NCBI GenBank assembly: GCA_963851325.1
Contig: CAWKOR010000001.1
Coordinates: 1,984,001 to 2,048,000 of the forward strand
Reading direction: 5' to 3'
DNA from: DATGKG01 sp963851325
Lineage (GTDB): Bacteria; Desulfobacterota; Binatia; Binatales; Binataceae
DNA length: 64,000 nt
Below, piece by piece: positions 1 through 8,211 of the stretch (positions are counted from its first letter, which is position 1; each line of letters starts with the position of its first letter). The position numbers were made by a program, and so were the translations under genes. The notes beneath the pieces were generated by a model. It did no database searches. It was not told the DNA's origin and saw nothing but the letters and a program-made list of their open reading frames with translations.

Positions 1-3000
1 ACGCTGCCTGAGAACACTCGAGGTAGTTATGGTCGGAGCGATGCTGGACTGCGTAGCATAAAAATATATCTGCAATTCGTTGTTGGTGGTGGGAGTCAGC
101 GAAGGCGCCGAGACCGTTGTCGCAATAAAACCAGACGCGCCGTCTCCCGACGTACCATCGAAAGCACCCGTTGCACCTCTCCATGCGCCCATGACACCCG
201 CTGCATAGTTCGAACTCAGGGTCCATGTGTATGAAGCTGGTTCGCTCGCCCCGGCGATCCGGGAATAGAGCCACGAGGTCTCCTTAAGGGTGCCACTTGC
301 AATGGCATCATGACGAACGCTGGTCCAACCACCGGGTGGAGTCGGCATCACCAAGCCAGTGCCGTCGGCGACGACTAGCTGGGCGAGCAATAGGTCGCCG
401 GATTGAACGCCTGGTGGCAAGCCAATAGCTATTGTAGTTACTGCGACGCTGGCATCGGTCAGTGGCCCGGCCCCGACGAAAGCTATGCTCGAGGCGGGGG
501 TGGCGGTGGCCGTCGGGGTCGCCGTTATGGTTGGGGTTCGAAACGCGGTCGGCGTCGCGGTTACCGTTGGGGTTCGCGTGGTGCTAGGAGTCGGGGTAGC
601 AGTGGCAGTCCGAGTCCTGGTGGGAGTCGGGGTCGCTGTGGGGGTCGCGGTTCGGGTCGCAGTGGGGGTTGGGGTAATGGTCGGAGTCCGAGTCGCCGTC
701 GCTGTACGCGTCGGCGTTGAGGTCGGAGTCCGGGTAGGAGTTTGAGTTGGAGTTGGGGTGACGGTCCTGGTAGGTGTCGCCGTGACGGTTACCGGAGTGA
801 CGCCGAAGCCGAATACACCGCGCCCATGAGTTCCGGCATAGAGCACCCCCAAGGAATTTTCTGCCAAGTCGTAAACCGGCACGGCTGGGATCACGCCGAG
901 GTTGAACGGCTGCCATGAGGCCGCTCCGTCGGTGCTTATAAACACGCCGATATCGGTGCCGGCATAGAGTTTGTTGCTACAGCCGGGAGTGCTATTGCAG
1001 ACTCCGCTGCTATCGGTAGGATCGACCAGTATCTTGAGTACCGGAACATCAGGCAAACCATTGTCAGCCGGCGTCCAGGTAGTACCCATATTGACCGTCT
1101 TGTAGATGTGCTTAACTCCGGTGCCGACTTGTGGATCGCCGGTGAATCCCGAGAGGCCGATATAAGCGACGTTCAAGTTATGCGGGTCGGGCGCGATGCT
1201 GGTGGCCTGAGTGGCCAGGATGCCCGCAGGACTCGTTTGTTTTAGCGCGACATCCAGACCGGCAGTCTTATCGATCCATGTCGCTCCGTGGATATGAGTG
1301 GCATCGACCTGCAAATTGGCCTCCAACGTGGTGAAGACCGCAAACGGTGAGCTTCCGTCGAGGCTGCTCATCGCGAGCGACCATGCCGGGTACTTCGGAG
1401 GAACCGCGGTGAGATCGGGTGGCCCGAATTCGACATCTTCAATGGCGCAATCCTGCGCGATGCAGGGCAATCCCTCGATGGTGCCGTCGGCTGTCAGGTC
1501 CTGGTCGGTCTGTTGAAACCAGTGAGCCATCGCGTCGGGCGATATGTAGATCGAATGAGCCGCAAAGAGCACTCGTTTTGAAACCGATGGGTCCACAGCG
1601 ATCGGAGCGTAGAACACCGGCCCCGGATCATTGACGCTGTTGATTACCGTCTGCAAGGCGGGGGTCCACTGCTGGCCGAATACAGCGCACGGGGCGACAC
1701 CCGGAGTTGGAGCGCTGCACCAGGTCGCGCCCCCGTCGGTGGAGGCCGAGATCTGCGCGTGATTGACCTGGTCAAGCGAGAAGTCGTGATAGACGAATTT
1801 CGGATCGATGCGGTCGTAGAGTTCGAAGCCGCCGTCGCCAGTTTCGCTGTCGGGCGCGAACCAGTTAGCGACTTGGCCGCTGTATAATTGGGTGCCGTTG
1901 TCCTGGAAGCCGGCTATCAGATGGTTGGAGTCGGTCGGATGAGCGCCGATGCCCTGGATCTGGCTGGTGTTGATCCCATTATTGAGGGAAACGAACGACG
2001 GTGTTAGCGGCGCAGGATCGAACATGTAGAGACCGCCGTCGTTGGCCACCAAAATCTGGTTGTTGGCGGGATCCCAGACCAGCGCGTGTTGGTCGGAATG
2101 AACTCCACCAACAGGCGCCATGAAGGTCCACGAATGCCCATAGCTCCCGGCCGACTTGTACAGCCCCACGCCTCCAAACCACACGGTAGAGGGGTCGTTA
2201 GGGGAAACCAGCATCGCCTGATCGTAAAACGACTGCGAAAAGTTGACCGGATTGGTGCCGTCGATAGTAGTCCCGCTGGCGGAGAATTGCGGCACGATCG
2301 GCGAGAGTATTTGGCCGGGATTCCAATGCGCTCCCGCGTCGAAGGAGACGAACAAGCCCGAATACTCGATCCCGTCTGCCGCCCCAATCATCGCATAGAC
2401 CACCCCCGCGTTCGGATTTAGCGCACCGCGGGGACCGGTCGCCAGGCTCTGGCGGCCTTGTTGAATATGCGCTCCGGGAAAGACGGCGGCATGGAACGTT
2501 TGGCCGCCATCGTTGGAGATGTATACGGTACTGCTGTCGATTCCGACGTAGACGTTCTGCGGATTGGTCGGATCGATCTTGACGTCGTCGGCTGGACAAG
2601 GCGCAGTGCCGTCGCCGAGCAGGTCGCAATTGCCAAAGACGGCCTCCGCATAATGACTCCAGGTGTTGCCTCCGTTGCTGGAAAACCATAGCCCCGATTT
2701 GCTGGAGTCTGTCTCGAACATTCCGGCATCTGCCCGGTTGGAACTGAATCCGCTGGTGGTGCCCACAAAGATGCGCGGCGTCCCCGGCGTCGTGGTGGTA
2801 TCGATGGCCATCGAGGTGACTGCGGCCAGATCGAAAAGGCCGGGCGGACCCAATGGAGTCCAGGTTTGTCCCGAGTCGATGGACATGAATATCCCTGCTC
2901 CGTATAACGAATCGATCGAGTTATTGCCTTCGCCGGTGCCTACGTAAATCGTACTTGGGGTCGTGGTGGTGTCGAGCACCACCGCGCCGATTGCCTGAGT

Positions 3001-3534
3001 CGGCTGCGTATCGAAGGCGGAGACGAAGCTCAGACCATTATCGGTGCTCACCCACAATCCGCCCGAAGCGGCGCCCGCGACGATCAATCCGTGGGAATCT
3101 GCCGCAACCGAGGTGAGGCGGCCGGCCATTGGTACGCTGGGCCCGATAGCGGAACCGGTAAAATTGGCTTTTTCGGCGATCGGCTGAGGGCCGATGAAAT
3201 TCCAGGTTCCAGCCACCGCGGGAATTGCGAGGCTCGAGCTGGAACCGGCATTAGGGGTTCCTACTCGACGCGGACCCTGGGCGCGTTCCATCGCGCGCAT
3301 CGCGGATACCGCGCGAGGATACGCATGCTTTGGCACGCCAAACTGGAAACCATGACGAGAGGCTAAAAAGCGCTCACGCTGCATCGCCTCCAGACGATGA
3401 GCTCTACCGCCTTCGGCTTGTTCAGATTCACGATGGCTCGCATCTTCGCGATAACAGGAAAAGAGAAAAACCGCCAAGGCAAGTGCGAGGATCAACGCTT
3501 TGGACGCGCTACGTGCGAAGTGTCCGGCACCCAT
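1..3534 (-). CDS. Large secreted BNR/Asp-box beta-propeller lipoprotein with Pro-Thr stalk (3' end beyond window)
   Basis: One uninterrupted frame of at least 1178 codons runs off the left edge. The ATG at 3534 lies two codons after an in-frame TAA, so it is the earliest possible start. Residues 1-35 form a signal peptide ending in a lipobox-like LFSC, so the mature protein is probably lipid-anchored. Residues ~130-900 hold many Asp-box (BNR) turns, for example IDSGQTW, SNGGNTW, SNDGGQTF, STDGGATW and STDGAASW, as in sialidase-like and sortilin-type propellers that bind polymers or act as photosystem-assembly-like scaffolds. A TPT-rich linker (~915-1015) follows, then a beta-rich C-terminal module (GDLLLAQLVV, PPGGWTSV). 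No sialidase Arg triad was checked, so enzyme activity is not claimed. The role is probably surface binding. Confidence 0.85.
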   Translation of the reverse strand, partial: MGAGHFARSASKALILALALAVFLFSCYREDASHRESEQAEGGRAHRLEAMQRERFLASRHGFQFGVPKHAYPRAVSAMRAMERAQGPRRVGTPNAGSSSSLAIPAVAGTWNFIGPQPIAEKANFTGSAIGPSVPMAGRLTSVAADSHGLIVAGAASGGLWVSTDNGLSFVSAFDTQPTQAIGAVVLDTTTTPSTIYVGTGEGNNSIDSLYGAGIFMSIDSGQTWTPLGPPGLFDLAAVTSMAIDTTTTPGTPRIFVGTTSGFSSNRADAGMFETDSSKSGLWFSSNGGNTWSHYAEAVFGNCDLLGDGTAPCPADDVKIDPTNPQNVYVGIDSSTVYISNDGGQTFHAAVFPGAHIQQGRQSLATGPRGALNPNAGVVYAMIGAADGIEYSGLFVSFDAGAHWNPGQILSPIVPQFSASGTTIDGTNPVNFSQSFYDQAMLVSPNDPSTVWFGGVGLYKSAGSYGHSWTFMAPVGGVHSDQHALVWDPANNQILVANDGGLYMFDPAPLTPSFVSLNNGINTSQIQGIGAHPTDSNHLIAGFQDNGTQLYSGQVANWFAPDSETGDGGFELYDRIDPKFVYHDFSLDQVNHAQISASTDGGATWCSAPTPGVAPCAVFGQQWTPALQTVINSVNDPGPVFYAPIAVDPSVSKRVLFAAHSIYISPDAMAHWFQQTDQDLTADGTIEGLPCIAQDCAIEDVEFGPPDLTAVPPKYPAWSLAMSSLDGSSPFAVFTTLEANLQVDATHIHGATWIDKTAGLDVALKQTSPAGILATQATSIAPDPHNLNVAYIGLSGFTGDPQVGTGVKHIYKTVNMGTTWTPADNGLPDVPVLKILVDPTDSSGVCNSTPGCSNKLYAGTDIGVFISTDGAASWQPFNLGVIPAVPVYDLAENSLGVLYAGTHGRGVFGFGVTPVTVTATPTRTVTPTPTQTPTRTPTSTPTRTATATRTPTITPTPTATRTATPTATPTPTRTRTATATPTPSTTRTPTVTATPTAFRTPTITATPTATATPASSIAFVGAGPLTDASVAVTTIAIGLPPGVQSGDLLLAQLVVADGTGLVMPTPPGGWTSVRHDAIASGTLKETSWLYSRIAGASEPASYTWTLSSNYAAGVMGAWRGATGAFDGTSGDGASGFIATTVSAPSLTPTTNNELQIYFYATQSSIAPTITTSSVLRQR
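495..795 (-). repeat. Low-complexity Pro-Thr (TPT/TAT) linker-coding repeat
   Basis: About 300 bases of short imperfect units of the type GGGGTCGC on the plus strand encode T-P-T-x-T-P-T on the minus strand within the large lipoprotein gene. The unit length is mainly 6-12 bases, so it codes for an extended, probably rigid or O-glycosylated stalk between the propeller and the C-terminal module. It also creates long spurious open frames on the other strand. Confidence 0.85.
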
Positions 3535-4017
3535 TGATTACGTACTCCCCAAGTCTCGAACGCGTTAGTCAGATTCTCTTCAAAAAATCAGAATCTACGC
3601 GATTCCTTCAAATGACCTTGCGAGAGACGGGAGGCTCAGGAGGCCTGGCTAAGAGGACTCGGGAGTCTCGCCGTTCGAGGCCGAAGCTTGATCCACCGCC
3701 AGATAGCCAACCCCCACTAAAGTCCATTCGGCTACTACGAACGTCGGAGGCTACCAAAGGAGTGCAGCAAGACACAAGCGTTATTTCATAACCGGCGCGT
3801 GAATCTTAAAAGCAGAATAATGACCGATTAAGAGCACAATTCCGCCTTATGGTAGAGAATTCCTTCAATCTGACTAACGAAATTGAGCGGCGGAAGAATT
3901 TTGGGATGACTTATCCCGTGGTATTCAGACTTGGCATCGTCTAACTCGTCTTCCAGTCAAAAAACGGAACCACGGTGACTCTTTGAGAATACGCAAGTAG
4001 ACTGGGCGCCGGTCACT
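3535..4017. other. Intergenic region between divergent genes; no gene seen
   Basis: This 483-base gap separates the divergently transcribed propeller lipoprotein and the flavin oxidase. It is AT-richer than its surroundings, especially at 3780-3990, which fits promoters for both flanking genes, but I cannot name a convincing -35/-10 pair. A 7-bp inverted repeat (AGATTCT ... AGAATCT) lies near 3571-3597. The open frame that crosses into the lipoprotein start has no recognisable product. Confidence 0.5.
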
Positions 4018-5163
4018 ATGAAGTTCGATGTAATCGTCATAGGCGTGGGAGGCATGGGCAGCGCGGCCCTATGGCAACTCGCCGGTCGTGGTCAGCGCGT
4101 CCTAGGCATCGAACGATTCGACATTCCGCATGCGATGGGGTCCTCGCATGGCGTCACTCGCATCATCCGGCTGCCCTACTACGAGGATCCGCGCTACGTT
4201 CCGCTGCTGCTGCGAGCTTATGAGTTATGGCGCGAAATCGAAGCCGCATCCGGCGAGCAATTGCTCATCACGACCGGCTCCGTCGACGCCGGTCCCGAGA
4301 ACGACCAGACCTTTCAAGGCGCCTTGGCCTCGGCCAGGTTGCATCATCTTGAGCATGAGGTCCTGACCGCCGCCCAGATTTGTGATCGGTTTCCTGCCTA
4401 TCGATTGCCCGCGGCTCATCGCGCGGTCTACCAGCCCGACGGAGGCTTTATCGCCTCCGAGCGGGCGATCGTCGCGCATGTTCGGGCAGCGCAATCCATA
4501 GGCGCAGAAATCCACGCACGCGAGCGTGTCATCGCATGGGAAGCCAGTGGCTCCGAAGGAGTGTCGGTCATCACCGACAAGGGGAGGTATAGCGCGGCGC
4601 GGCTGGTGCTGGCTGCGGGCGCATGGATGAGCGAGCTTGCGACGCCACTCAAGCGAATCGCAGTACCTGAACGGCAGGTGCTTGCGTGGCTGCAGCCGCG
4701 GCGCCCGGAATGGTTCGAGCCCACACGATTCCCGGTGTTCAATGTGTCGGTCGAGGAAGGACGCTACTATGGTCTGCCTATATTTCAGGTTCCGGGATTC
4801 AAATTCGGCCGCTACCATCATCGCGGTGAGGCATTGGCGACGGCCGACAACGTTCGCCGCGAACCCGATGCCGAGGATGAGCGGCTTCTCCGCAATTTCG
4901 CCGAGCGCTATTTTCCGGAGGGCGCCGGGCCGACCATGGCGCTGCGGACCTGCATGTTCACCAACACCCCCGACGAGCACTTCATCCTCGATCGGCATCC
5001 CGAGCATCCCGAGGTCATCATCGCTTCGCCATGCTCCGGGCACGGCTTCAAGTTTTGCAGCGTAGTCGGCGAGATTCTCGCGGACCTGGCAACCGGTGAC
5101 GGGCAGACGCAACATGAAATCGGCTTCCTGCGCTTGGGGCGGCCGGCGCTAAAGGTGCAATGA
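4018..5163 (+). CDS. Sarcosine oxidase / N-methyltryptophan oxidase-like FAD-dependent oxidoreductase
   Basis: The 381-residue protein belongs to the monomeric sarcosine oxidase (MSOX/SolA) branch of the DAO family, which oxidises N-methyl amino acids to amine, formaldehyde and H2O2. Residues 9-14 are the Rossmann G-x-G-G-x-G and E32 the ribose-binding acid. GSSHGVTRIIRLPYYEDPRYV follows, typical of this family. The covalent flavin site is present: Cys312 in RTCMFTNTPDEHFILD aligns with the cysteine that carries 8a-S-cysteinyl FAD. Length matches the family (~380-390). The stop overlaps the ATG of the next gene by four bases (ATGA), so translation is coupled to the amidohydrolase. The substrate cannot be fixed from sequence. 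Confidence 0.9.
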   Translation: MKFDVIVIGVGGMGSAALWQLAGRGQRVLGIERFDIPHAMGSSHGVTRIIRLPYYEDPRYVPLLLRAYELWREIEAASGEQLLITTGSVDAGPENDQTFQGALASARLHHLEHEVLTAAQICDRFPAYRLPAAHRAVYQPDGGFIASERAIVAHVRAAQSIGAEIHARERVIAWEASGSEGVSVITDKGRYSAARLVLAAGAWMSELATPLKRIAVPERQVLAWLQPRRPEWFEPTRFPVFNVSVEEGRYYGLPIFQVPGFKFGRYHHRGEALATADNVRREPDAEDERLLRNFAERYFPEGAGPTMALRTCMFTNTPDEHFILDRHPEHPEVIIASPCSGHGFKFCSVVGEILADLATGDGQTQHEIGFLRLGRPALKVQ

Positions 5164-6821
5164 GCGACATCACGATTTTTCCCGCGCGTAAGATCCTCAC
5201 CATGGATCCTGGTCGCCCGACCGCAACCGCAATCGCGGTCAGGGACAACCGCATCCTTTCGGTCGGCACCATCGAGTCGATGGGTCCCTGGCTCCGGCGC
5301 TACGCGCACACCATCGATGATACGTTCGCAGGCAAAATTCTGCTGCCCGGCTTCATCGATCCGCATACACACCTCAGCCAGTCCGGCGCCTACATGTTCC
5401 TCAACTACGTCGGCCCGATTCCATCGCCGGGGCCCGACCGCATCAATCCGGCCCTGCCGACTCGCGAGGCCGTGCTGGCACGGCTGCGGGAGCTGGACGC
5501 CTCGATGCATGATGGAGCGGAAACGCTGTTCGCGTGGGGCTTCGATCCGGCGATCCAGGGCGGGCATCTCCATCGCGACGAACTCGACGAAATTTCAACC
5601 CGGCGTCCGGTGGCGATCCTCTCGTATGCGCCTCACTTCGTATACACCAACAGCGCGATGCTGCAGCTGCTCGGAGCCGACGAGTCGTTGACGATTCATG
5701 GGGTCGGACGTGACGCGGATGGGCGCCTCAATGGCCGCTTCATCGAAATCGAGGCGCTCAATTATGCGCTCGCGCCTTTGCGGGGCCAGTTCGTGCGTGC
5801 CGACCAAAACGAGTTCGGACTCCGGCGCATGGCCGAGGTTGCCCGGCAGGCGGGTATCACCACGACGGCCGATATGTTGTTCGGCGGGCGCAACTTCGAG
5901 TCGGAATGGCGGGTCCAGCAAGCGGTCGTCAACGATCCCGCATTTCCGCTGCGGATGGTGTTGGTCCCGTACGAGGGCGCGATTCGAAAGCGCTTCGACA
6001 GTGATGCGGCCGGATTCATCGCAGACCTTGACGCGCGCTCGAGCGACAAGCTCCGTTTTCACGGCGTGAAGTTCTTCAGTGACGGCTCGTATCCGGCGAT
6101 GTCGCTGCGAGTTCGGCCTCCCGGCTACCTCGACGGCAGCAATGGCTTGCGCGGCGATATCCCGTGGGAGGATCTCGCCGACAGGATGTTGCCTTTCTGG
6201 AAGGCGGGCGTGCAGATTCATGCGCACGCCAATGGCGACGAAGCCATCGATGCCGTCCTGGACGCGCTCGCCAAACTACAGTCGATACAACCGCGCTTCG
6301 ATCATCGCTTGACCATCGAACATTACTGCATCAGCACCCCCGACCAGGCGCGCCGGCTAAAGGCGTTGGGCGGGCTGGCTAGCGTAAACTGCTACTTCGT
6401 TCACTTCCGCAGCCAGATTCACAATGAACACGCATTCGGCCCCGATCGCGCCGAAGCGACCGCGCGCCTGGGTTCGCTGGAGCGCGAGGGGGTGCCGTTC
6501 GCGCTCCATTCGGATTTTTCCCTGGTCGTCGCGCCGCTCGATCCACTGCTCGCGGTGTGGATCGCCGTCAATCGAATCGCGGCGGATGGCGTCACGGTGC
6601 AGGCGCCCGGAGAATGCATCGGCGTGGAACGCGCATTGCGCGCCATCACGATCGATGCTGCCTACGTGCTCGGACTGGAACGTGAGCTCGGAAGCCTCGA
6701 GGTCGGAAAGCTCGCCGACTTCACGGTGCTCGAGGACGACCCTACTTCGGTGGATCCGAAAACCATCCGCGACATCCGGGTGTGGGGCACGGTGCTCGGC
6801 GGAAACAAGCAACCCGCCTGA
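5160..6821 (+). CDS. YtcJ-like metal-dependent amidohydrolase
   Basis: This 553-residue protein is a member of the amidohydrolase-3 / YtcJ group, cytoplasmic hydrolases of C-N bonds in amides or imides. An N-terminal beta-sandwich strand (residues 1-60) precedes PGFIDPHTHLS with metal ligands His69 and His71. Further ligands are His354/His356 (IHAHANGDEA), His388 (TIEHYC) and the catalytic Asp452 (LHSDFSL). The C-terminal VGKLADFTVLEDDP strand closes the sandwich. It starts inside the oxidase stop, so the two probably act on the same N-substituted substrate or its product; this is inference from the coupling. Confidence 0.88.
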   Translation: MSDITIFPARKILTMDPGRPTATAIAVRDNRILSVGTIESMGPWLRRYAHTIDDTFAGKILLPGFIDPHTHLSQSGAYMFLNYVGPIPSPGPDRINPALPTREAVLARLRELDASMHDGAETLFAWGFDPAIQGGHLHRDELDEISTRRPVAILSYAPHFVYTNSAMLQLLGADESLTIHGVGRDADGRLNGRFIEIEALNYALAPLRGQFVRADQNEFGLRRMAEVARQAGITTTADMLFGGRNFESEWRVQQAVVNDPAFPLRMVLVPYEGAIRKRFDSDAAGFIADLDARSSDKLRFHGVKFFSDGSYPAMSLRVRPPGYLDGSNGLRGDIPWEDLADRMLPFWKAGVQIHAHANGDEAIDAVLDALAKLQSIQPRFDHRLTIEHYCISTPDQARRLKALGGLASVNCYFVHFRSQIHNEHAFGPDRAEATARLGSLEREGVPFALHSDFSLVVAPLDPLLAVWIAVNRIAADGVTVQAPGECIGVERALRAITIDAAYVLGLERELGSLEVGKLADFTVLEDDPTSVDPKTIRDIRVWGTVLGGNKQPA

Positions 6822-6831
6822 CCCGCCGGCC

Positions 6832-7740
6832 TTAGACGACTCGCCGCACGTCCTCGAAATCGACCAGCCCGAGCCGGCCCCCATATTCCGACGGATGGTA
6901 GGAATGATAGCCAAGCATCTGCTGGGCACGTTCCGGCAGCTTGCGCGCAACCTCGAGAGGAACCGCGAGATAGTGGCATTCCTCCGGTCGTAACCATCCG
7001 AGCACCCAGCTGAGATGCATTCCCCATCGCCAGCGATCCCTAGTCCGGTTCTGGCCGGCGGCATGAATTACGTTCCCGCTATAAAGAAGCACCGAACCCG
7101 CGGGCATGACCGCCTGGGTGATTTCGGCCGGAGTGGGAGCGCGGTTCGGGTCGTTCCATCGATGGCTTCCGGGTGCGACCTGGGTCGCGCCACTTTCGGC
7201 GTCGAAATCGTTGAGGGCGAACATGCAGCTCACCGTCACTTCGGGCGCGGGCCATGGAAAGTGGGGCCAGTTCGCCGAGTCGCGATGAAGCATTTGCGCC
7301 GGCTCTCCCGGACCGATGACCATCATCTGGCCGGTGTTAAGCCAATAGCTGCCGCATCGGGGCAGCAGAAAATGATCGGCATATGCCTTTAGGGCGGGGT
7401 TCAGCATCAACTCGACGAATGCCGGCGACTTCGCGGCGAGCCCGCAAAACCGCTTGGTCCTGGGTCCATGGAACACGTTCCAAAGCGGGTTGCTCTCCTT
7501 GCTGCCGGGCGCGCTTTCTTCAACGAAAGGCCGCAACTCGTATTGCAGACGCTGAAGGAGATCGGGGGGAAGAAAATCGCGGATGATAACGCCGCCGTCG
7601 GCTTCGATCACCGCAACGATTTGGCGGAGGGACGCTTCGGGCGAGAGTGTTACCAGCGCCGGCGCGCTCCCATCCGGGTTAGCGCAAACGCCTTCATTGA
7701 GATGCCGAACTGACTCGTCGGGCTGAGGGCTTTCGGGCAT
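6832..7740 (-). CDS. Phytanoyl-CoA dioxygenase (PhyH) family protein
   Basis: This is a non-haem Fe(II)/2-oxoglutarate dioxygenase of the PhyH family. The HxD facial-triad half is His152-Arg-Asp154 (MLHRDSANWP), the distal His is His226 (VIHAAGQ), and downstream arginines in NRTRDRW would bind 2-oxoglutarate. I chose the ATG at 7740 because GAGG lies about 7 bases upstream and the peptide starts MPESPQPDES; the frame stays open upstream but lacks family similarity. Length 302 residues is normal. It converges on the amidohydrolase, ending 10 bases from it. The substrate is unknown; PhyH enzymes hydroxylate acyl-CoAs, alkyl amines or secondary metabolites. Confidence 0.85.
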   Translation of the reverse strand: MPESPQPDESVRHLNEGVCANPDGSAPALVTLSPEASLRQIVAVIEADGGVIIRDFLPPDLLQRLQYELRPFVEESAPGSKESNPLWNVFHGPRTKRFCGLAAKSPAFVELMLNPALKAYADHFLLPRCGSYWLNTGQMMVIGPGEPAQMLHRDSANWPHFPWPAPEVTVSCMFALNDFDAESGATQVAPGSHRWNDPNRAPTPAEITQAVMPAGSVLLYSGNVIHAAGQNRTRDRWRWGMHLSWVLGWLRPEECHYLAVPLEVARKLPERAQQMLGYHSYHPSEYGGRLGLVDFEDVRRVV

Positions 7741-7900
7741 GTATGACCTCGCAATCACCAGCGGATAGCTAAGCCTAGTACTAGCCGCCCCTCCGCGTAA
7801 AAGGAACGTGCGATGCGAGGGTTTTAACTTGAACCTGAGGCCCTCGTCGCGGAATCCGGTCGGCGTCAACCATCATCTTCCTATCGATCTCGGATGCAGG

Positions 7901-7929
7901 TTGACATCTTTCGGTCGAGACGATATTGA
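7901..7929 (+). promoter_or_regulatory. Putative sigma70-type promoter
   Basis: A consensus TTGACA lies at 7901-7906, followed after 17 bases by TATTGA at 7924-7929, which keeps the TAT of the -10 box. The spacing is ideal and the next gene start is at 7993. The -10 half is embedded in the Fur-like operator, which is the classical arrangement for iron repression. Confidence 0.55.
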
Positions 7930-7940
7930 GAATCATTATC
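7922..7940 (+). promoter_or_regulatory. Fur box
   Basis: GATATTGAGAATCATTATC matches the 19-base Fur consensus (GATAATGATAATCATTATC) at 17 positions. In the 7-1-7 description, TGAGAAT-C-ATTATCA at 7927-7941 has one mismatch in 14. It overlaps the -10 region of the promoter for the small CxC protein and di-heme protein genes. Iron repression of those genes is therefore expected; control of the divergent PhyH gene, which starts about 180 bases away, is less likely. Confidence 0.8.
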
Positions 7941-7992
7941 ATGCACTTCTAAAAGGACTACTTTTGGGCTTTTTCGGGCCCTAACCACTCAC

Positions 7993-8193
7993 ATGTCCAC
8001 TTCCAATTGCCAACGACGCAGGCTCGCCGAGCGCGGGTCCTTCGCGGTCGATGAATGCGACTGCGGCGCGATCCATATCACTATCGGCTACGTCACGATG
8101 CGCCTCGATCCGCGCGCCTATCGTGAATTGGCGCGCGCAATTCTCGAAGCGCTCGATCATCTCTCGGTCCATCAACGACCGACGATTCACTAA
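7993..8193 (+). CDS. Small conserved-looking protein with CxC motif, Fur-box controlled
   Basis: This 66-residue hydrophilic protein has no signal peptide. Its core is Cys22-x-Cys24-G-x-x-His28, then ITIGYVTMRLDPRAYRELARAILEAL, a beta-hairpin followed by a helix. The CxCG...H pattern and beta-strand resemble a group of small unnamed bacterial proteins and suggest metal or haem binding, but I cannot name the family with certainty. It begins about 50 bases after the Fur box and ends 18 bases before the di-heme gene, so the two are probably one operon. No strong Shine-Dalgarno is visible. The opposite-strand frame here is taken as a shadow. Confidence 0.65.
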   Translation: MSTSNCQRRRLAERGSFAVDECDCGAIHITIGYVTMRLDPRAYRELARAILEALDHLSVHQRPTIH

Positions 8194-8211
8194 TCAACCG
8201 TCGGAGTCCCG

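Noticed and set aside
403..916. Open frames encoding Gly/Arg-rich, Val-Gly-Val-rich or Asp-Ser-rich peptides on both strands
   Set aside because: They are other-frame readings of the Pro-Thr repeat in the large lipoprotein gene; only the minus-strand frame continues with signal peptide and Asp-box turns.
1979..2768. Several medium minus-strand frames inside the left-end gene
   Set aside because: They lie in alternative frames of the same continuous 1178-codon gene and have composition typical of shadows.
3630..3740. tRNA-like stretch near 'gccgttcgaggccgaag'
   Set aside because: No acceptor stem, anticodon arm or T-loop consensus could be fitted; no tRNA is seen elsewhere in the window either.
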